DNA from: an uncultured Thiohalocapsa sp.
GTDB lineage: Bacteria; Pseudomonadota; Gammaproteobacteria; Chromatiales; Chromatiaceae
Direction of reading: 5' to 3'
NCBI RefSeq assembly: GCF_913063425.1
Contig: NZ_CAJXYK010000023.1
Location: 1 to 64,000, forward strand
Length of the DNA stretch: 64,000 bases
Each line of letters starts with the position of its first letter. The first letter of the stretch is position 1. Position numbers and translations under genes: made by a program. Under the pieces are notes generated by a model. That model was not told the DNA's origin and made no database searches. It saw nothing but the letters and a program-made list of their open reading frames with translations. This document shows positions 26,885-36,431 of this stretch, piece by piece.

Positions 26885-26961
26885 GCTTGGTGCCTCCTCG
26901 GCTGGCCCTGGGATTCTTTATACAAGAATCCGGAAGGCGACTGTCGGCCTTGAGGTTGACA

Positions 26962-27420
26962 CGTAGGGAGGGGCGAGAGACCCAGCGTGAAAAAAGTGAA
27001 CACAACCGACCCGCCCCAGGCGACATCCGGCTCCTCTTCAGCATATACCGCGGCAACCCCGTCGCCGTCCTTTACGACTACCGACGTCCAGGCCTCTCCG
27101 ACTCCGTGGAGTTCACTTCGGTCAAGACCACGCGTATCGACCGCGTAAGAGTTATCGAAGACGCAACGATCGCCATCCGGCGCGGCAGAGCCCACTACGT
27201 GTTAAGGGCCGCCGTGCCTCTTGCCGCGCTGGATGGTTGGACGCCCAAACCGGGCACAACCTACCCGGGCGACTTCGGGGTCGTCTACTCGGACGCCGCG
27301 GGGGCAACAAACATGCTCCGCATGCACTGGTCGAATACGGCAACGGCAATCGTGAACGATCTTTCCTTTGAGGCTGACATCCAGCCCGACCGTTGGGGCG
27401 CTCTCTTATCGCGCCCTGAG
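26962..27420 (+). pseudogene. C-terminal remnant of a carbohydrate-binding (CBM9-like) domain protein
   Basis: An open frame enters from the IS3 end, with recognisable protein from about 27008 to 27405: APGDIRLLFSIYRGNPVAVLYD, then RIDRVRVIEDATIAIRRG, YVLRAAVPLAALDG, YPGDFGVVYSD and MHWSNTATAIVNDLSFEADI then WGALL. The pattern matches the C-terminal sugar-binding-like domain seen in large secreted planctomycete and verrucomicrobial proteins. There is no start, and the frame runs on past the usual end (WG..) into the antisense of the next gene, so the stop is also lost. It lies opposite to all neighbouring EPS genes. A broken passenger, function unknown. Confidence 0.6.
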
Positions 27421-27610
27421 CAGGCCAAGCGTCACGACGGGGAAACCGAGAACCCCCGTAAACTGACTTTCCAGCCTTATCCACGGTCACCAACGGCAGG
27501 CTTGCTTCATCGCGACGCTTCAATCGAGGATCTTCAAACGCCGCTAGGCAATAGCGATCATCCTATGGAGGCGCTGCTCATTTTCATCCCAGCGCTCAGA
27601 ACGGCTGCGC

Positions 27611-28807
27611 TTACGCCGCATCCACCGGAGGCTCGCCCCGCGCCAGCGCTTCGTAGACCCGATCGAGCTCGTCGACGATGTTCTCCCAAGAAAACTGTTC
27701 CTTCGCCGCTGCGCGGCCAGCAGCGCCCATTCGGGCAGCGGCTTGCCGATCCCTTAGAACGCGCAGCAAGGCGTCACTGATCTTATTGAGTTCCAGAGGA
27801 ATCACGACACCAGCACCCGCTTCGTCGACCACCGGCCAAATGTTCACCTGATCCGAGATTACCACGGGACACCCGCAGGCCATGGCCTCGACCACCGTCA
27901 TCCCGGTGTTTTCTGTGTATGAAGTCAGGGCAAAGACGTCCGCGTCCGCGTACGCCTGGCGTGTCTTTTTCGGCGGGATGTGGTCGACGAAGGCAACTTG
28001 CTGCTCAACGCCATTGTCGATGCACCATTGCCGCACCTTGGCGCCAAAGCCCTCGTTGTCCGGCCCGACGATCGCCAAGCACGCATCGGGCAGTGAGCGG
28101 AGTACTTGCCCAAACGCCGGAATCAACAAGTCCAGCCCTTTCTTGAAGTTGAGTCGGCCGAGGAACAGGATCAGCGGTTGATCTGGCCGCAGGCCCAGTT
28201 GGTCACGGAAGAGACCTCGCCGCGGCAACGACACATACTCCTCCCAGTCGACACCGGAGCGAACCACAACCTTTGGAGCACGTAACCCCAGAAATGCTGC
28301 CCGCGCCGCCTCCTCGTCTGTTGTGTAGTGTATCGCCCCGGCGTGATTGAGGTTTCGGAAGTCGAAAAGGCGCTCATAAAGCCGCTTGAGCGGTACACTG
28401 CAGCCGCTCTGCTTGTACATGTACGGATCAAGCGATCCATGCGGCTTGATCAAATACGGCACCCCCTTCTGCCGCGCAACAGCGGCAGCGAACGTCGGGG
28501 GAAAGCGATACAATCCATGCACATGCATTACATCGTACTCGGCGACGTAGGTCAGTAGCCATTTTCCTAACGCTACGGACAAATGTAGCGGCCGAAAATG
28601 CAGTTTGTGGTGCCAGATAGCGACTCCGTTCTCACACACTGCCTCGTGCGTCGCGACATCTAGGATGCCCTTCGGGTAGTCCAGATTGGTCGCGCAGATC
28701 GTAACCTCGTGTCCTCTCCTTACCTGCTCTTGCGCAAGCGAGCGCAAAACAGTGACAGGACCCCCATAGCGATCCGCCATTGTGGAAATGACGTGCAAGA
28801 TCTTCAC
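27611..28807 (-). CDS. GT4 glycosyltransferase
   Basis: About 398 residues from GTG 28807, which puts the first beta strand (VKILHVISTMADRYGGPVTVLRSLA) at the N-terminus as usual; a TTG at 28867 inside the upstream gene is the alternative. GT-B fold: acceptor domain with YDVMHVHGLYRFPPTFAA and KPHGSLDPYMYKQ, donor domain with ILFLGRLNFKKGLDLLI and ENTGMTVVEAMACGCPVV (the E-x7-E motif). Likely cytoplasmic membrane-associated, building the EPS repeat unit. The gene ends near the IS-damaged segment. Confidence 0.88.
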   Translation of the reverse strand: MKILHVISTMADRYGGPVTVLRSLAQEQVRRGHEVTICATNLDYPKGILDVATHEAVCENGVAIWHHKLHFRPLHLSVALGKWLLTYVAEYDVMHVHGLYRFPPTFAAAVARQKGVPYLIKPHGSLDPYMYKQSGCSVPLKRLYERLFDFRNLNHAGAIHYTTDEEAARAAFLGLRAPKVVVRSGVDWEEYVSLPRRGLFRDQLGLRPDQPLILFLGRLNFKKGLDLLIPAFGQVLRSLPDACLAIVGPDNEGFGAKVRQWCIDNGVEQQVAFVDHIPPKKTRQAYADADVFALTSYTENTGMTVVEAMACGCPVVISDQVNIWPVVDEAGAGVVIPLELNKISDALLRVLRDRQAAARMGAAGRAAAKEQFSWENIVDELDRVYEALARGEPPVDAA

Positions 28808-28845
28808 CGTAGACGTCGCCGCAAGAATGCTCCAGCGTCCCGGAC

Positions 28846-29739
28846 TCAGATTGAAACGTTTCGCCAAAGAATGGGATGCGCTTCCTTCAGTCTGATGTCG
28901 ACTTCGGATGATCGCCGGAGGTAAAGCGTGTTTACCTTTGGATTGTGGTGGTCAAGACGCGTTGTGCGTCGCTGGAAAGGATCGTAACTTACGGGATGAA
29001 ATCCCCGTGACACAAGATTCAAGTGGATCTCCGAATCATTGTATCCGTAGCGAGCACCAAGGCCGTTGAGTTCGATCAAGAGCGCCAGGAGGGAGGCTTG
29101 GGAGAGGGTTGCGGTCGCGCCTTCTATGACCGCGGCTTCGAATCCCTCGACGTCGATCTTGATCATCGTGGGCGGCGTGTACTCCGCTATCCGATCAAGC
29201 GTGTCGACTGCAGCAGCGATCGTGCCCTCAACGGGTGCTCCAGCGGGAACCACATGGTTGGTTGGCCCGCCGGATGTGGAGAACTCAAGTTTGCCGCGCT
29301 TGCCGCCGACGCCGAGATTCCTGGCGTCTATCCGCGCTTGAAGGCGGTTGAGGTTCACATTGTCGAGCAGAGCCTCATAGCTTCCCGGTACCGGCTCCAT
29401 TGCGATGACCCGCGCTCCCCTGCTCGCGGCAAGCAGACTGTAGGTCCCAACGTTGGCACCGATATCCAGAAAAACGTCATCCTCACGCAGAAGGTGCGCC
29501 ACAAAGGCCATATCGTTGAACTCCATCAAGCCCACATAGGCATTGCCGGTTGCGCCGTGCATGCCGGTTTCGACAACCAGGCGCAGGTCATCCACATAGG
29601 GCATGATGGCCGGCGCCTTGAGCATCCGACTTCCGAGCTGCCAGCGAAGGATTCGCGCCATCGTTCCGGCACGGTCCAAACGACCCATCGGATGGTTGAG
29701 GTAGTGGAGCAGCATGTGCCAGGGGGCACCCAATCTCAT
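28846..29739 (-). CDS. FkbM-family SAM-dependent methyltransferase
   Basis: 297 residues. FkbM signature: VFLDIGANVGTYSLLAA (SAM motif I, ~91-107), RVIAMEPVPGSYEALLDNVNLN, and PPTMIKIDVEGFEAAVIEGA. Such enzymes O-methylate sugars or lipids in EPS and LPS clusters. ATG 29739 overlaps the stop of the preceding glycosyltransferase (ATGA), so expression is coupled. Substrate unknown; probably a sugar of the repeat unit. Confidence 0.9.
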   Translation of the reverse strand: MRLGAPWHMLLHYLNHPMGRLDRAGTMARILRWQLGSRMLKAPAIMPYVDDLRLVVETGMHGATGNAYVGLMEFNDMAFVAHLLREDDVFLDIGANVGTYSLLAASRGARVIAMEPVPGSYEALLDNVNLNRLQARIDARNLGVGGKRGKLEFSTSGGPTNHVVPAGAPVEGTIAAAVDTLDRIAEYTPPTMIKIDVEGFEAAVIEGATATLSQASLLALLIELNGLGARYGYNDSEIHLNLVSRGFHPVSYDPFQRRTTRLDHHNPKVNTLYLRRSSEVDIRLKEAHPILWRNVSI

Positions 29740-30938
29740 TGACTTTCTCGCTCAAGTAGGGTGTTCACGATTTCCTCGAAATCCTCCGCCCATTGTTCTG
29801 GGGTGTGATCGCGTATTCTTTCTGAGGAAACTTTGCCCATTCGCAGGCGCAGATCAAGATTCTCCCCAAGTTCGAGCATCCGGGTCGCCAAAGCCGCGCT
29901 GTCCTCCGGCGGCACGATGTAGCCATTCACACCGTCTTGAATGCGCACTCGGATCTCACCGGCTGCGCTGGTGCTGATGACAGGAAGTGAAAACGCCATG
30001 GCCTCGTCTACGACTAAGCCGTAAGGATCGCCTAGCGTCGGAAAGACAAACACGTCGGACACGGCATAGTACCTCGGTAGTTCGCGCTTTTGCTTGTAAC
30101 CAGCGAATACGACGTTGCGTATGCCGCGTTCTTTGCAAACGCGCTTGAGGTAACCTTCTTCGGCGCCATCGCCAACCAAGAGGAGACTCACCTCATGCGT
30201 CGCTTCCCGCTGCACGCGCTCGAAGGCCTCCAGCAGAACCCGAACACCTTTACCCCACCAGAGCCGTCCGACGTAAATGAATGTCGGCCCGAAGAGACCA
30301 AGCGCGGATCTGACCTGCTCACGTTTCGCTTGGAGGCGGAAATCACCGGACTCGAAAAATGGGCGACAGACGGTATGGGTTGCGAAAAACACACGCTCCG
30401 GCGGCGTGCCATAAGACATCGCATACTGCCTACCGTCCGGACCAGGTGTCTCCACTGCATCCACGTGATGGAACAGGAATCTCTTGAGCCACTCTTTGCC
30501 TGGATGCCTGGGAACCCAACGATCAAAAGTTTTAAGTACCCGAAAGCCGGTTTTGGCACCGCGGAGCTTTGCGATAGCCCAACCGACTACGAATGCCGGT
30601 TGGGCGTGTAGACTGAAAAGGACATCGGGCCTACGGCCGAACAAGAGCCATGGCCAGTGTTGTATTCGTCCAAGAAGCATTGTCCTTGGCAAGTAGCGGT
30701 ACCGAAACCGCCAGTCGGATTCTTTGACCTCCCAGCTTCGGTCTGTTTCTGTGCGGTCGTTGAACCACGCTTCGAATTCGAAAGCGCCACGAGCCTCGAC
30801 GGCATTGAATCGCTCAACCATATAGGGAGACGGAATATTGTTCCAATAGACCACGAAAGGCTTCCTGGTAACAGTCGATCTACCATGCTCCGAATCACTC
30901 CTTCGTTTCGGTCCACAGCCCCTATTCCTAGCTGGCAT
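29736..30938 (-). CDS. GT4 glycosyltransferase
   Basis: 400 residues from ATG 30938, overlapping the upstream gene by 11 bases; the recognisable domain starts at KPFVVYWNNIPSPYMVERFNAV. The acceptor domain has GRRPDVLFSLHAQPAFVVGW; the donor domain has PTFIYVGRLWWGKGVRVLLEAF, LLLVGDGAEEGYLKRV and GDPYGLVVDEAMAFSLPVIST. The first half is only loosely typical, so it may belong to a less common GT4 subgroup. Coupled to the FkbM gene downstream. Base composition looks less GC-rich than the 40-60 kb region. Confidence 0.85.
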   Translation of the reverse strand: MPARNRGCGPKRRSDSEHGRSTVTRKPFVVYWNNIPSPYMVERFNAVEARGAFEFEAWFNDRTETDRSWEVKESDWRFRYRYLPRTMLLGRIQHWPWLLFGRRPDVLFSLHAQPAFVVGWAIAKLRGAKTGFRVLKTFDRWVPRHPGKEWLKRFLFHHVDAVETPGPDGRQYAMSYGTPPERVFFATHTVCRPFFESGDFRLQAKREQVRSALGLFGPTFIYVGRLWWGKGVRVLLEAFERVQREATHEVSLLLVGDGAEEGYLKRVCKERGIRNVVFAGYKQKRELPRYYAVSDVFVFPTLGDPYGLVVDEAMAFSLPVISTSAAGEIRVRIQDGVNGYIVPPEDSAALATRMLELGENLDLRLRMGKVSSERIRDHTPEQWAEDFEEIVNTLLERESQ

Positions 30939-32223
30939 GGCCACGACTGGTCCCAGCGCTGTTGCAATCTTCCTGTTCAAGGTCGCGGAGCCAGGTCTTT
31001 AGATGCGCTACGACACGTTGACCATAGGAGTTCCAGGTAAAGGATTGCGCTCGATTGCGGGCGTTGCGACCCATTTCATACCTCATCTCGGTATCCTGCC
31101 TGAGCCAATTCACTCGGGTCGCAATTGCGTCCGCGTCTCGCGGCGGAACAAGAAAGCCGTCTATGCCATCCCGCACAATATCTCCGGGACCGTTCGGGGT
31201 CGTGACGACGGGGAGTCCGCTTGCCATTGCTTCGAGTACGACCAATGGCATCCCTTCAACGATCGTTGGAAAGACAAAGACATCCGACTGTTGATAAATC
31301 ACCCGGAGTTCCGGTCGGGGCAATTGCCGCACGTGGCGGAACAAGTGGCGGTAGGGCTCGAAAGCCGTTCCATCTCCCTGGATCTCACCGACAAGCGTGA
31401 GCGATATGCCCGGGCCCGCGATCTTATCTACCGCCTCGAACAGATACGAGATTCCCTTACGCTGGCCGATTTGGCCAACGAACAAAAGTCGAAAGTCGCT
31501 TGTCTTCCTGGTGCTCGGTTCCGCGGGAGAGAATAGACCTGTATCGGCGCCATAGGGAATCACGACAAGCTTCTCGCTCGGTATTCCCTCCGAAATAAAG
31601 GATTCTTGGACGAAGGTGGAACCGACAAGGATGTAATCTGCCATATCGATTTCCGCATCGAAGCGTTCTTGCAGCCAAGGAGGACGGTCGTGGCCGGTCA
31701 ACGTGTCGGCCAACTCCGGATGTAGCTCAGACTCCTCCGCCAGCACTCGGCGTGTGAATCGATGATGTGCGAGCGGATAGCTGAGGACACAGAGTGCGCC
31801 GCGCGCCTGGGCAAGGCGGAACACTGGCTCGGCTGTGCCCCAGCTGGAGACCACCGCGCGCTCGCCGGTAAATGCTTTCACGGCGGCATGTGCGACGGAC
31901 GCCGTGCGGGCATGCATCAGCGATTGGCGTATTGACTTGTGTGCGCCAAGCCTGGCGGGGAATCGCTGATGCGCTGCCATCAGGAAGTCCGGGATCCGGC
32001 CCGACTCGCGGATATTCACGAGGGTCAATGGTTCGGGCATGGTACGTCTTCCGACCGTACGCTTATACGTTCGGCCCAGAACGGGGAGCTGGGAAACTCG
32101 TCGCTCCCAGACTCTGTCCATGTTCGCGTAAGGACGCACATACTTGGATAACAGCCCCGCTCTGGCCAAACCGGCGGCTATGTGGTTCATCGCATTGGAG
32201 GACGTGTTCACCGCAAGAATCAT
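30928..32223 (-). CDS. GT4 glycosyltransferase
   Basis: 431 residues from ATG 32223 (MILAVNTSSNAMNHIAAGLARAGL), chosen because the fold begins there; an ATG at 32250 adds nine residues. FRLLFVGQIGQRKGISYLFEAV, LTLVGEIQGDG and VFVFPTIVEGMPLVVLEAMASGLPVVTT are donor-domain hallmarks. PYGADTGLFSP is the common GT4 loop. Transcribed after the Wzy-like gene with about 100 bases between, and overlapping the next glycosyltransferase. Confidence 0.88.
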   Translation of the reverse strand: MILAVNTSSNAMNHIAAGLARAGLLSKYVRPYANMDRVWERRVSQLPVLGRTYKRTVGRRTMPEPLTLVNIRESGRIPDFLMAAHQRFPARLGAHKSIRQSLMHARTASVAHAAVKAFTGERAVVSSWGTAEPVFRLAQARGALCVLSYPLAHHRFTRRVLAEESELHPELADTLTGHDRPPWLQERFDAEIDMADYILVGSTFVQESFISEGIPSEKLVVIPYGADTGLFSPAEPSTRKTSDFRLLFVGQIGQRKGISYLFEAVDKIAGPGISLTLVGEIQGDGTAFEPYRHLFRHVRQLPRPELRVIYQQSDVFVFPTIVEGMPLVVLEAMASGLPVVTTPNGPGDIVRDGIDGFLVPPRDADAIATRVNWLRQDTEMRYEMGRNARNRAQSFTWNSYGQRVVAHLKTWLRDLEQEDCNSAGTSRGHAS

Positions 32224-32323
32224 AAAATAGGCTCGCTCAGGGCATGGCATTCCTGCCGCGCGCGTGTGCAGTTTGCGCCGGGGGGGGATGATGGGTCATG
32301 CTATTGAATTGCTGCGCCAGCAA

Positions 32324-33745
32324 TCAACCGCTGGGCGCGCCCGGGCCTGTGCGACCGGTAGCGGTTTTGGCGGCCGCGAGGCAGAATCCGAGAAAGATCC
32401 AGACATATCCGTTGAGTGTCCCCTGGCCCTGGATCTGCCCATAGAGAATCTGAAGGAAAATGAATCCGCACAGGGCGAAGGGCAGCACGTCTCCCGTTTG
32501 GAGCGTGGCGCGCAGGGTCGTGAGCGCGAGCCAGGCGGAAAGCGCGATACGGCCGAGGATTGTCACAATGCCCATCAAAATGCCTAAGTCGATGATGTGC
32601 CGGCTCCAAGAGTCCTCAGACCACCCACCGTATCCTTGCCAAGCGTAGAACGCAGGTGGTAACTGAACCCAGGAAAGCTGCTGTGCAGCGTTGCCGCCAA
32701 TGCCGAGGAGGTAACCCTGTATCGGCGTGTCGGATAGATGGAACACAAACGCGTAAAACCCCCAGAGCACCCTGCCAAAAAACCCGTACTCGAATACGTG
32801 GGTTTCGCTTTCCCAGGCTCCTTGCCACCGAGCCATGAAGACCTCGAACCCCTCCGGCAAAAAAATCGGCCAAAGAATCGCCGCGGCAACCACGAGCAGA
32901 AAAGGAATAACACCGGCCTTGAAGGCGATGCTGCGCTGCCCAGTCAGGAGTCCGGCGAAGGCGGTTGCGCCCAGAATGACCGCGACGCTCGCAAACATCC
33001 CCCGGCTGCCGCTAACAGCAAGCATCGCGAAAACAGCGATGGCACTGGTCCAGACTAGCCGCGGGCCGGTAGCCCGCAACCGCCAAGACTGTATCAAGGA
33101 AACGACGACGAAGGCTGCGGCGCTCGCGACGAACAGCACCTGTCCCTTCGTGGCAGTAAAGAAACCGGTTGGTCGCACGTATCCTAAAGCGGCGCCGAGG
33201 TTCTTGAACTGCGTATCCTCGGACAGGCCTGAGCCCAGGTTTAAGACACTGTCTTTCGGTGCGAAGAACTGAAGGAGGACCAGCGGCGCAGCGGCTACTG
33301 CCAGCCAAAGTGTAAAGCGTATTATCTGATCCAGGTCCTCGCGCCGAAACTGTTCACCTATGAGGAAGGCGAGCGGGATGTAAAAGAAGTACATGATCCA
33401 GCCGTACGCGGCGAGCATGATGTGGCGCTCGCTGTACTCCCCCACAAAAAACTGAACGGGTAGCAGGAAGATCGAAGCAGCCATGACGATGTAAACAAAA
33501 AAAAGCGGCGGTACCGTGCGCGGCCAGCGCCGGTAGTAGAACGCAAGCCAATACAAAAGCAGCGTAAACGGGACGCGGATGAAAAACAGCGCCTGCCCCG
33601 CCTCCGGCAGCACCCACTTGCGGATTGCGCCCTCGAAAATCAGCAAGCCGTAGATCACGAACACCAGCGCGACCAGGCGCCGACGCCTGACGTCGCGGCG
33701 CGCGAGTTCCTGTGTGATCGGAAAAGTGCCGAAGACCGTGGACAT
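32324..33745 (-). CDS. Wzy-like O-antigen/EPS polymerase
   Basis: 473 residues with about 12 hydrophobic helices and a large loop near ~300-370, the layout of Wzy/O-antigen ligase proteins. The N-terminal RRRRLVALVFVIYGLLIFEGAIRKWVLP resembles a polymerase subgroup found in EPS loci. It would link lipid-borne repeat units at the periplasmic face. A second, unrelated Wzy-type gene is at 43586. ATG 33745 is preceded by two direct 13-base repeats (33749 and 33766) covering the ribosome-site position. Confidence 0.8.
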   Translation of the reverse strand: MSTVFGTFPITQELARRDVRRRRLVALVFVIYGLLIFEGAIRKWVLPEAGQALFFIRVPFTLLLYWLAFYYRRWPRTVPPLFFVYIVMAASIFLLPVQFFVGEYSERHIMLAAYGWIMYFFYIPLAFLIGEQFRREDLDQIIRFTLWLAVAAAPLVLLQFFAPKDSVLNLGSGLSEDTQFKNLGAALGYVRPTGFFTATKGQVLFVASAAAFVVVSLIQSWRLRATGPRLVWTSAIAVFAMLAVSGSRGMFASVAVILGATAFAGLLTGQRSIAFKAGVIPFLLVVAAAILWPIFLPEGFEVFMARWQGAWESETHVFEYGFFGRVLWGFYAFVFHLSDTPIQGYLLGIGGNAAQQLSWVQLPPAFYAWQGYGGWSEDSWSRHIIDLGILMGIVTILGRIALSAWLALTTLRATLQTGDVLPFALCGFIFLQILYGQIQGQGTLNGYVWIFLGFCLAAAKTATGRTGPGAPSG

Positions 33746-33748
33746 GCG

Positions 33749-33778
33749 TCATTTACTACCCGTTCTCATTTACTACCC
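33749..33778. repeat. Two direct 13-bp repeats just upstream of the Wzy-like start
   Basis: TCATTTACTACCC occurs at 33749-33761 and 33766-33778, a 17-base period, ending four bases before ATG 33745 on the minus strand. On the transcript each copy reads GGGTAGTAAATGA. It may be a binding site for a protein or a duplicated start region. Confidence 0.6.
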
Positions 33779-33884
33779 TTTCGAAGATGCGAAAGCCTTC
33801 CGTGTACGCCCCGCTCCATTCGAGCGCCGATCTCTCTGCACACCGCGCAAGCCTTGCAGCATGGCAAGTTGAGCGCGCAGTCGA

Positions 33885-34781
33885 TCAACTTGGCGCTGTC
33901 GGTTTCCACGCGCTCAAGTTCCAGCCGAGAAGGTTCTCCAACTTGGATATCTCATGCGCGAACTCTCGGCTCAGAAATGCTCGTGTCTCACTCGACATCA
34001 CCAGGTCAGGTCGTCCGAAGCTTAGTGTCTTAATACCAAGGGTCTGCTTCAGGGATTTCGCGGCCGCTATCGCAGTCCGTGTACGCGCGATTTTCACGAT
34101 GAAGGAGTTCTTGAGCTTTCGTCCTTCATTAGTTCTCGGGAAGGTCGCTCGCAGATCGTCCGACACCCCTAGAAAACCAAGGGCTCGCTGATAAACTCGC
34201 TTTGTGTTCTCCCTCATGTCGTCCTGCGACAGGACCAGAACCCGGTCCGGTGGAACCGTGTCGTAGAGCCGTTCAAGTTGACTGCCGAGACTGCACACGT
34301 CCTTGTACAACAACACACTGATGTCGGACCAGTTACCGGGCGGATTGATGCCGCTCCGCCTCCGGATGTCCTGCAGTTCCCAAGCGTTTCTGAAGGTCGG
34401 CTGGTCCTCTTGTCCTTGAAAGCTCAACATGGAATAGAGCGAGAAGGCCATATCCGCGGGATTGCGAATCATGACGATAAAGCGTGCATCCGGGTTGAAG
34501 CGGAGAATTCTCTTCGCCGCATGGGTCGAATAGAGATTCCAGACGGACGCCTCACCGATGGCCTTTTCCCTTGCATCTTCGATTCCAGGAAAAAACCGAT
34601 TCAGATATGCCTGATCCGAGTCTATTCTTGACGAACGAACGGGGGCGATATCCTTGCAGAAGTAATTCGGTTCTTTGTCGCTCGAGAACCTGATGTCCCA
34701 ATGTTCCGATAAGTACCTCGCGAGGGCGGTGGTGCCACACTTTGGCCCCCCGACGATGAAGAAGTCTGGTTTTCTGCTCAT
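33885..34781 (-). CDS. Sulfotransferase (PAPS-dependent, carbohydrate type)
   Basis: 298 residues. The 5'-phosphosulfate loop FFIVGGPKCGTTALARYL is at residues 7-24 and the 3'-phosphate motif RFIVMIRNPADMAFSLYSM at about 95-113. Both PAPS-binding motifs are intact. It should transfer sulfate from PAPS to a hydroxyl of the EPS sugar or of another glycan. It lies 10 bases after the Wzx gene and before Wzy, so sulfation is probably part of this polymer's synthesis. Together with the sulfoquinovose module it points to an anionic sulfur-bearing polysaccharide. Confidence 0.88.
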   Translation of the reverse strand: MSRKPDFFIVGGPKCGTTALARYLSEHWDIRFSSDKEPNYFCKDIAPVRSSRIDSDQAYLNRFFPGIEDAREKAIGEASVWNLYSTHAAKRILRFNPDARFIVMIRNPADMAFSLYSMLSFQGQEDQPTFRNAWELQDIRRRSGINPPGNWSDISVLLYKDVCSLGSQLERLYDTVPPDRVLVLSQDDMRENTKRVYQRALGFLGVSDDLRATFPRTNEGRKLKNSFIVKIARTRTAIAAAKSLKQTLGIKTLSFGRPDLVMSSETRAFLSREFAHEISKLENLLGWNLSAWKPTAPS

Positions 34782-34791
34782 TCCTTACGGT

Positions 34792-36192
34792 CTACCTGAC
34801 ACCGGCCGGACGAACGTGAAGAAAGCGTCGCACCTCGGAGACCAAGAAAAAGGGCGGTTGGCCGACCGACCGTGCCCAAGTGACGAGATTCAGGCCAGAA
34901 AAACGTAGGGATAGGGTCAAGATGACCGACCCCGCGATCAGTTCCGTGAGAACGGCCGACCAACCCACACCGGAAATTCCGATGGTGGTCGCGAGAATGT
35001 ACGTCAAGCCGAGCGAGCCGAAACCGTAGATCGTTACATAGTATGCCGCCGCGGTCATGTGCTGGTTCGTCGCGATCAGAGGCGCCAAAGAGGTAAACCA
35101 GGTGGCGTTGATGACCGAAGCAATGAGCAGCAAATAGAACAACGGAGCATCTAGATCTAACTGCGCGTTGGTCCAAACGTGAAAAATTGCTTCACCGGCG
35201 AAGAGTATGAGCAGGGCCGCGAACAACGACATCCAGAGTACGACCTGGCTGGCCCGCAACAACAGACGCCGAAAGAGGGCCGCGTCTGTACTGCCGTAGA
35301 TGCGGCTCAGTTCGGGCAAGAGGACTTGGTTTACAGCTACCCGCACCTTAGAGATTAGGCGCGAAAGGGTGGTAACCGCAGCCACAAGCGCAAGGATCGG
35401 CGGACCAAGCACCAGGCCCACCACTATTCGGGTGCCCTGGACGTTCAGGGCATTTCCCAGGGGGAACGCCATGCTGGAGACAGATGGCTTGAACAACCGG
35501 CGGATTTCGGCGATTTCTGCGTATCGGATGCCGTACCGCGGCCTGATACCATGCAGGAGCAGGACAGTGAGTAAGCACAGGAAACCGAAACACCTTCCGA
35601 TGAGCATTGCCGCGGCAGCCGCGACATAGCCGCCCCCGTTCAGCACGATGAACAGCAGGAGTAGGAACTCGATAAGGGCGGTCAGTCCCGTTAGAAAGAG
35701 GGCGGTCGGATAGCGAGAAACGATCCAGAAGTTCGCCGTGAGCAACCCGATCTGGAAGCCCACCAGGACGTACAGCAGCAGAAAGACCGCTACGATACGA
35801 AATGAATCGTTCCCAATCTCCTTGAATGAGAGAAGTTCACTCAAGTTTACACTGTAGACAGCGGCCGGCACGAGGGCAATAAGGGCGAGAGAGACGAACA
35901 GGAGAAGCATCCAGGCGCTCTGGAAGACACGCCTTACACCGGTCTTGTCTTCCGCGCCCGCCAACATGCTCATCTTGCGGCGTGCGGCGCCTGCAAATCC
36001 GCCATCAGCCAGGAGCAGGTAGGCTGGGATTGTCGAGACCATGAGCCACTCACCATAACCCTGCGGTCCCCAGGCCCCGAGCAAGAGCGGCACTTCGCCC
36101 AAGCGCACAACTATCTGGACCAACTGGCCGAAACCCTGCGCCCCGAGGCCCCTCGCCAGCCGGCTCTTTAACGCGCTTATCTGGCAAGACAT
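34792..36192 (-). CDS. wzx: Wzx-type polysaccharide flippase
   Basis: 466 residues with 12-14 predicted helices; MATE/MOP superfamily polysaccharide biosynthesis protein. The N-terminus SRLARGLGAQGFGQLVQIVVRLGEVPLLLGAWGPQGYGEWLMV is typical. It would flip the lipid-linked repeat across the inner membrane. It is followed at 10 bases by the sulfotransferase. A second flippase at 41590 is frameshifted, so this one may be the working copy. Confidence 0.87.
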   Translation of the reverse strand: MSCQISALKSRLARGLGAQGFGQLVQIVVRLGEVPLLLGAWGPQGYGEWLMVSTIPAYLLLADGGFAGAARRKMSMLAGAEDKTGVRRVFQSAWMLLLFVSLALIALVPAAVYSVNLSELLSFKEIGNDSFRIVAVFLLLYVLVGFQIGLLTANFWIVSRYPTALFLTGLTALIEFLLLLFIVLNGGGYVAAAAAMLIGRCFGFLCLLTVLLLHGIRPRYGIRYAEIAEIRRLFKPSVSSMAFPLGNALNVQGTRIVVGLVLGPPILALVAAVTTLSRLISKVRVAVNQVLLPELSRIYGSTDAALFRRLLLRASQVVLWMSLFAALLILFAGEAIFHVWTNAQLDLDAPLFYLLLIASVINATWFTSLAPLIATNQHMTAAAYYVTIYGFGSLGLTYILATTIGISGVGWSAVLTELIAGSVILTLSLRFSGLNLVTWARSVGQPPFFLVSEVRRFLHVRPAGVR

Positions 36193-36431
36193 AGCAGGAT
36201 TTCGCTTCGGAGCGAGCCGGCAGTCTTCCCGCAGGGATTCACAGGCATACGTTACGGCTTTCTGAATCGGCTCGGTGGTTGTGGTTTCGGGTTCACTCGG
36301 CTAGGACACAGCTTGTGCCTGTTTTGGCTGGGGTCCAAGGAAACCCCTGTCCGGCTGGCGAGAGAACAACAATTTGCGAGCGAGGTCGCGTCGGTTGCGC
36401 GTTGGGTTGACGGTGGTGAGACGAAGGCTGG
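36193..36431. other. Short intergenic region
   Basis: No gene; no convincing terminator or promoter seen between the epimerase stop and the flippase start. Confidence 0.4.

Larger units (their letters stand above)
25050..26961 (-). mobile_element. IS3-family insertion sequence (about 1.9 kb) with imperfect terminal inverted repeats
   Basis: Left end TGTCAACCTGTTTCCGACA (25050) and right end, read inward, TGTCAACCT-6 bases-CGACA (from 26961) are matched terminal repeats. Inside lie orfA and orfB on the minus strand and about 390 bases of non-coding DNA with an extreme hairpin at the left. No target duplication flanks it (bases before 25050 and after 26961 differ). The left neighbour is a broken IS630 gene and the right neighbour a broken unrelated gene. 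Confidence 0.85.
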
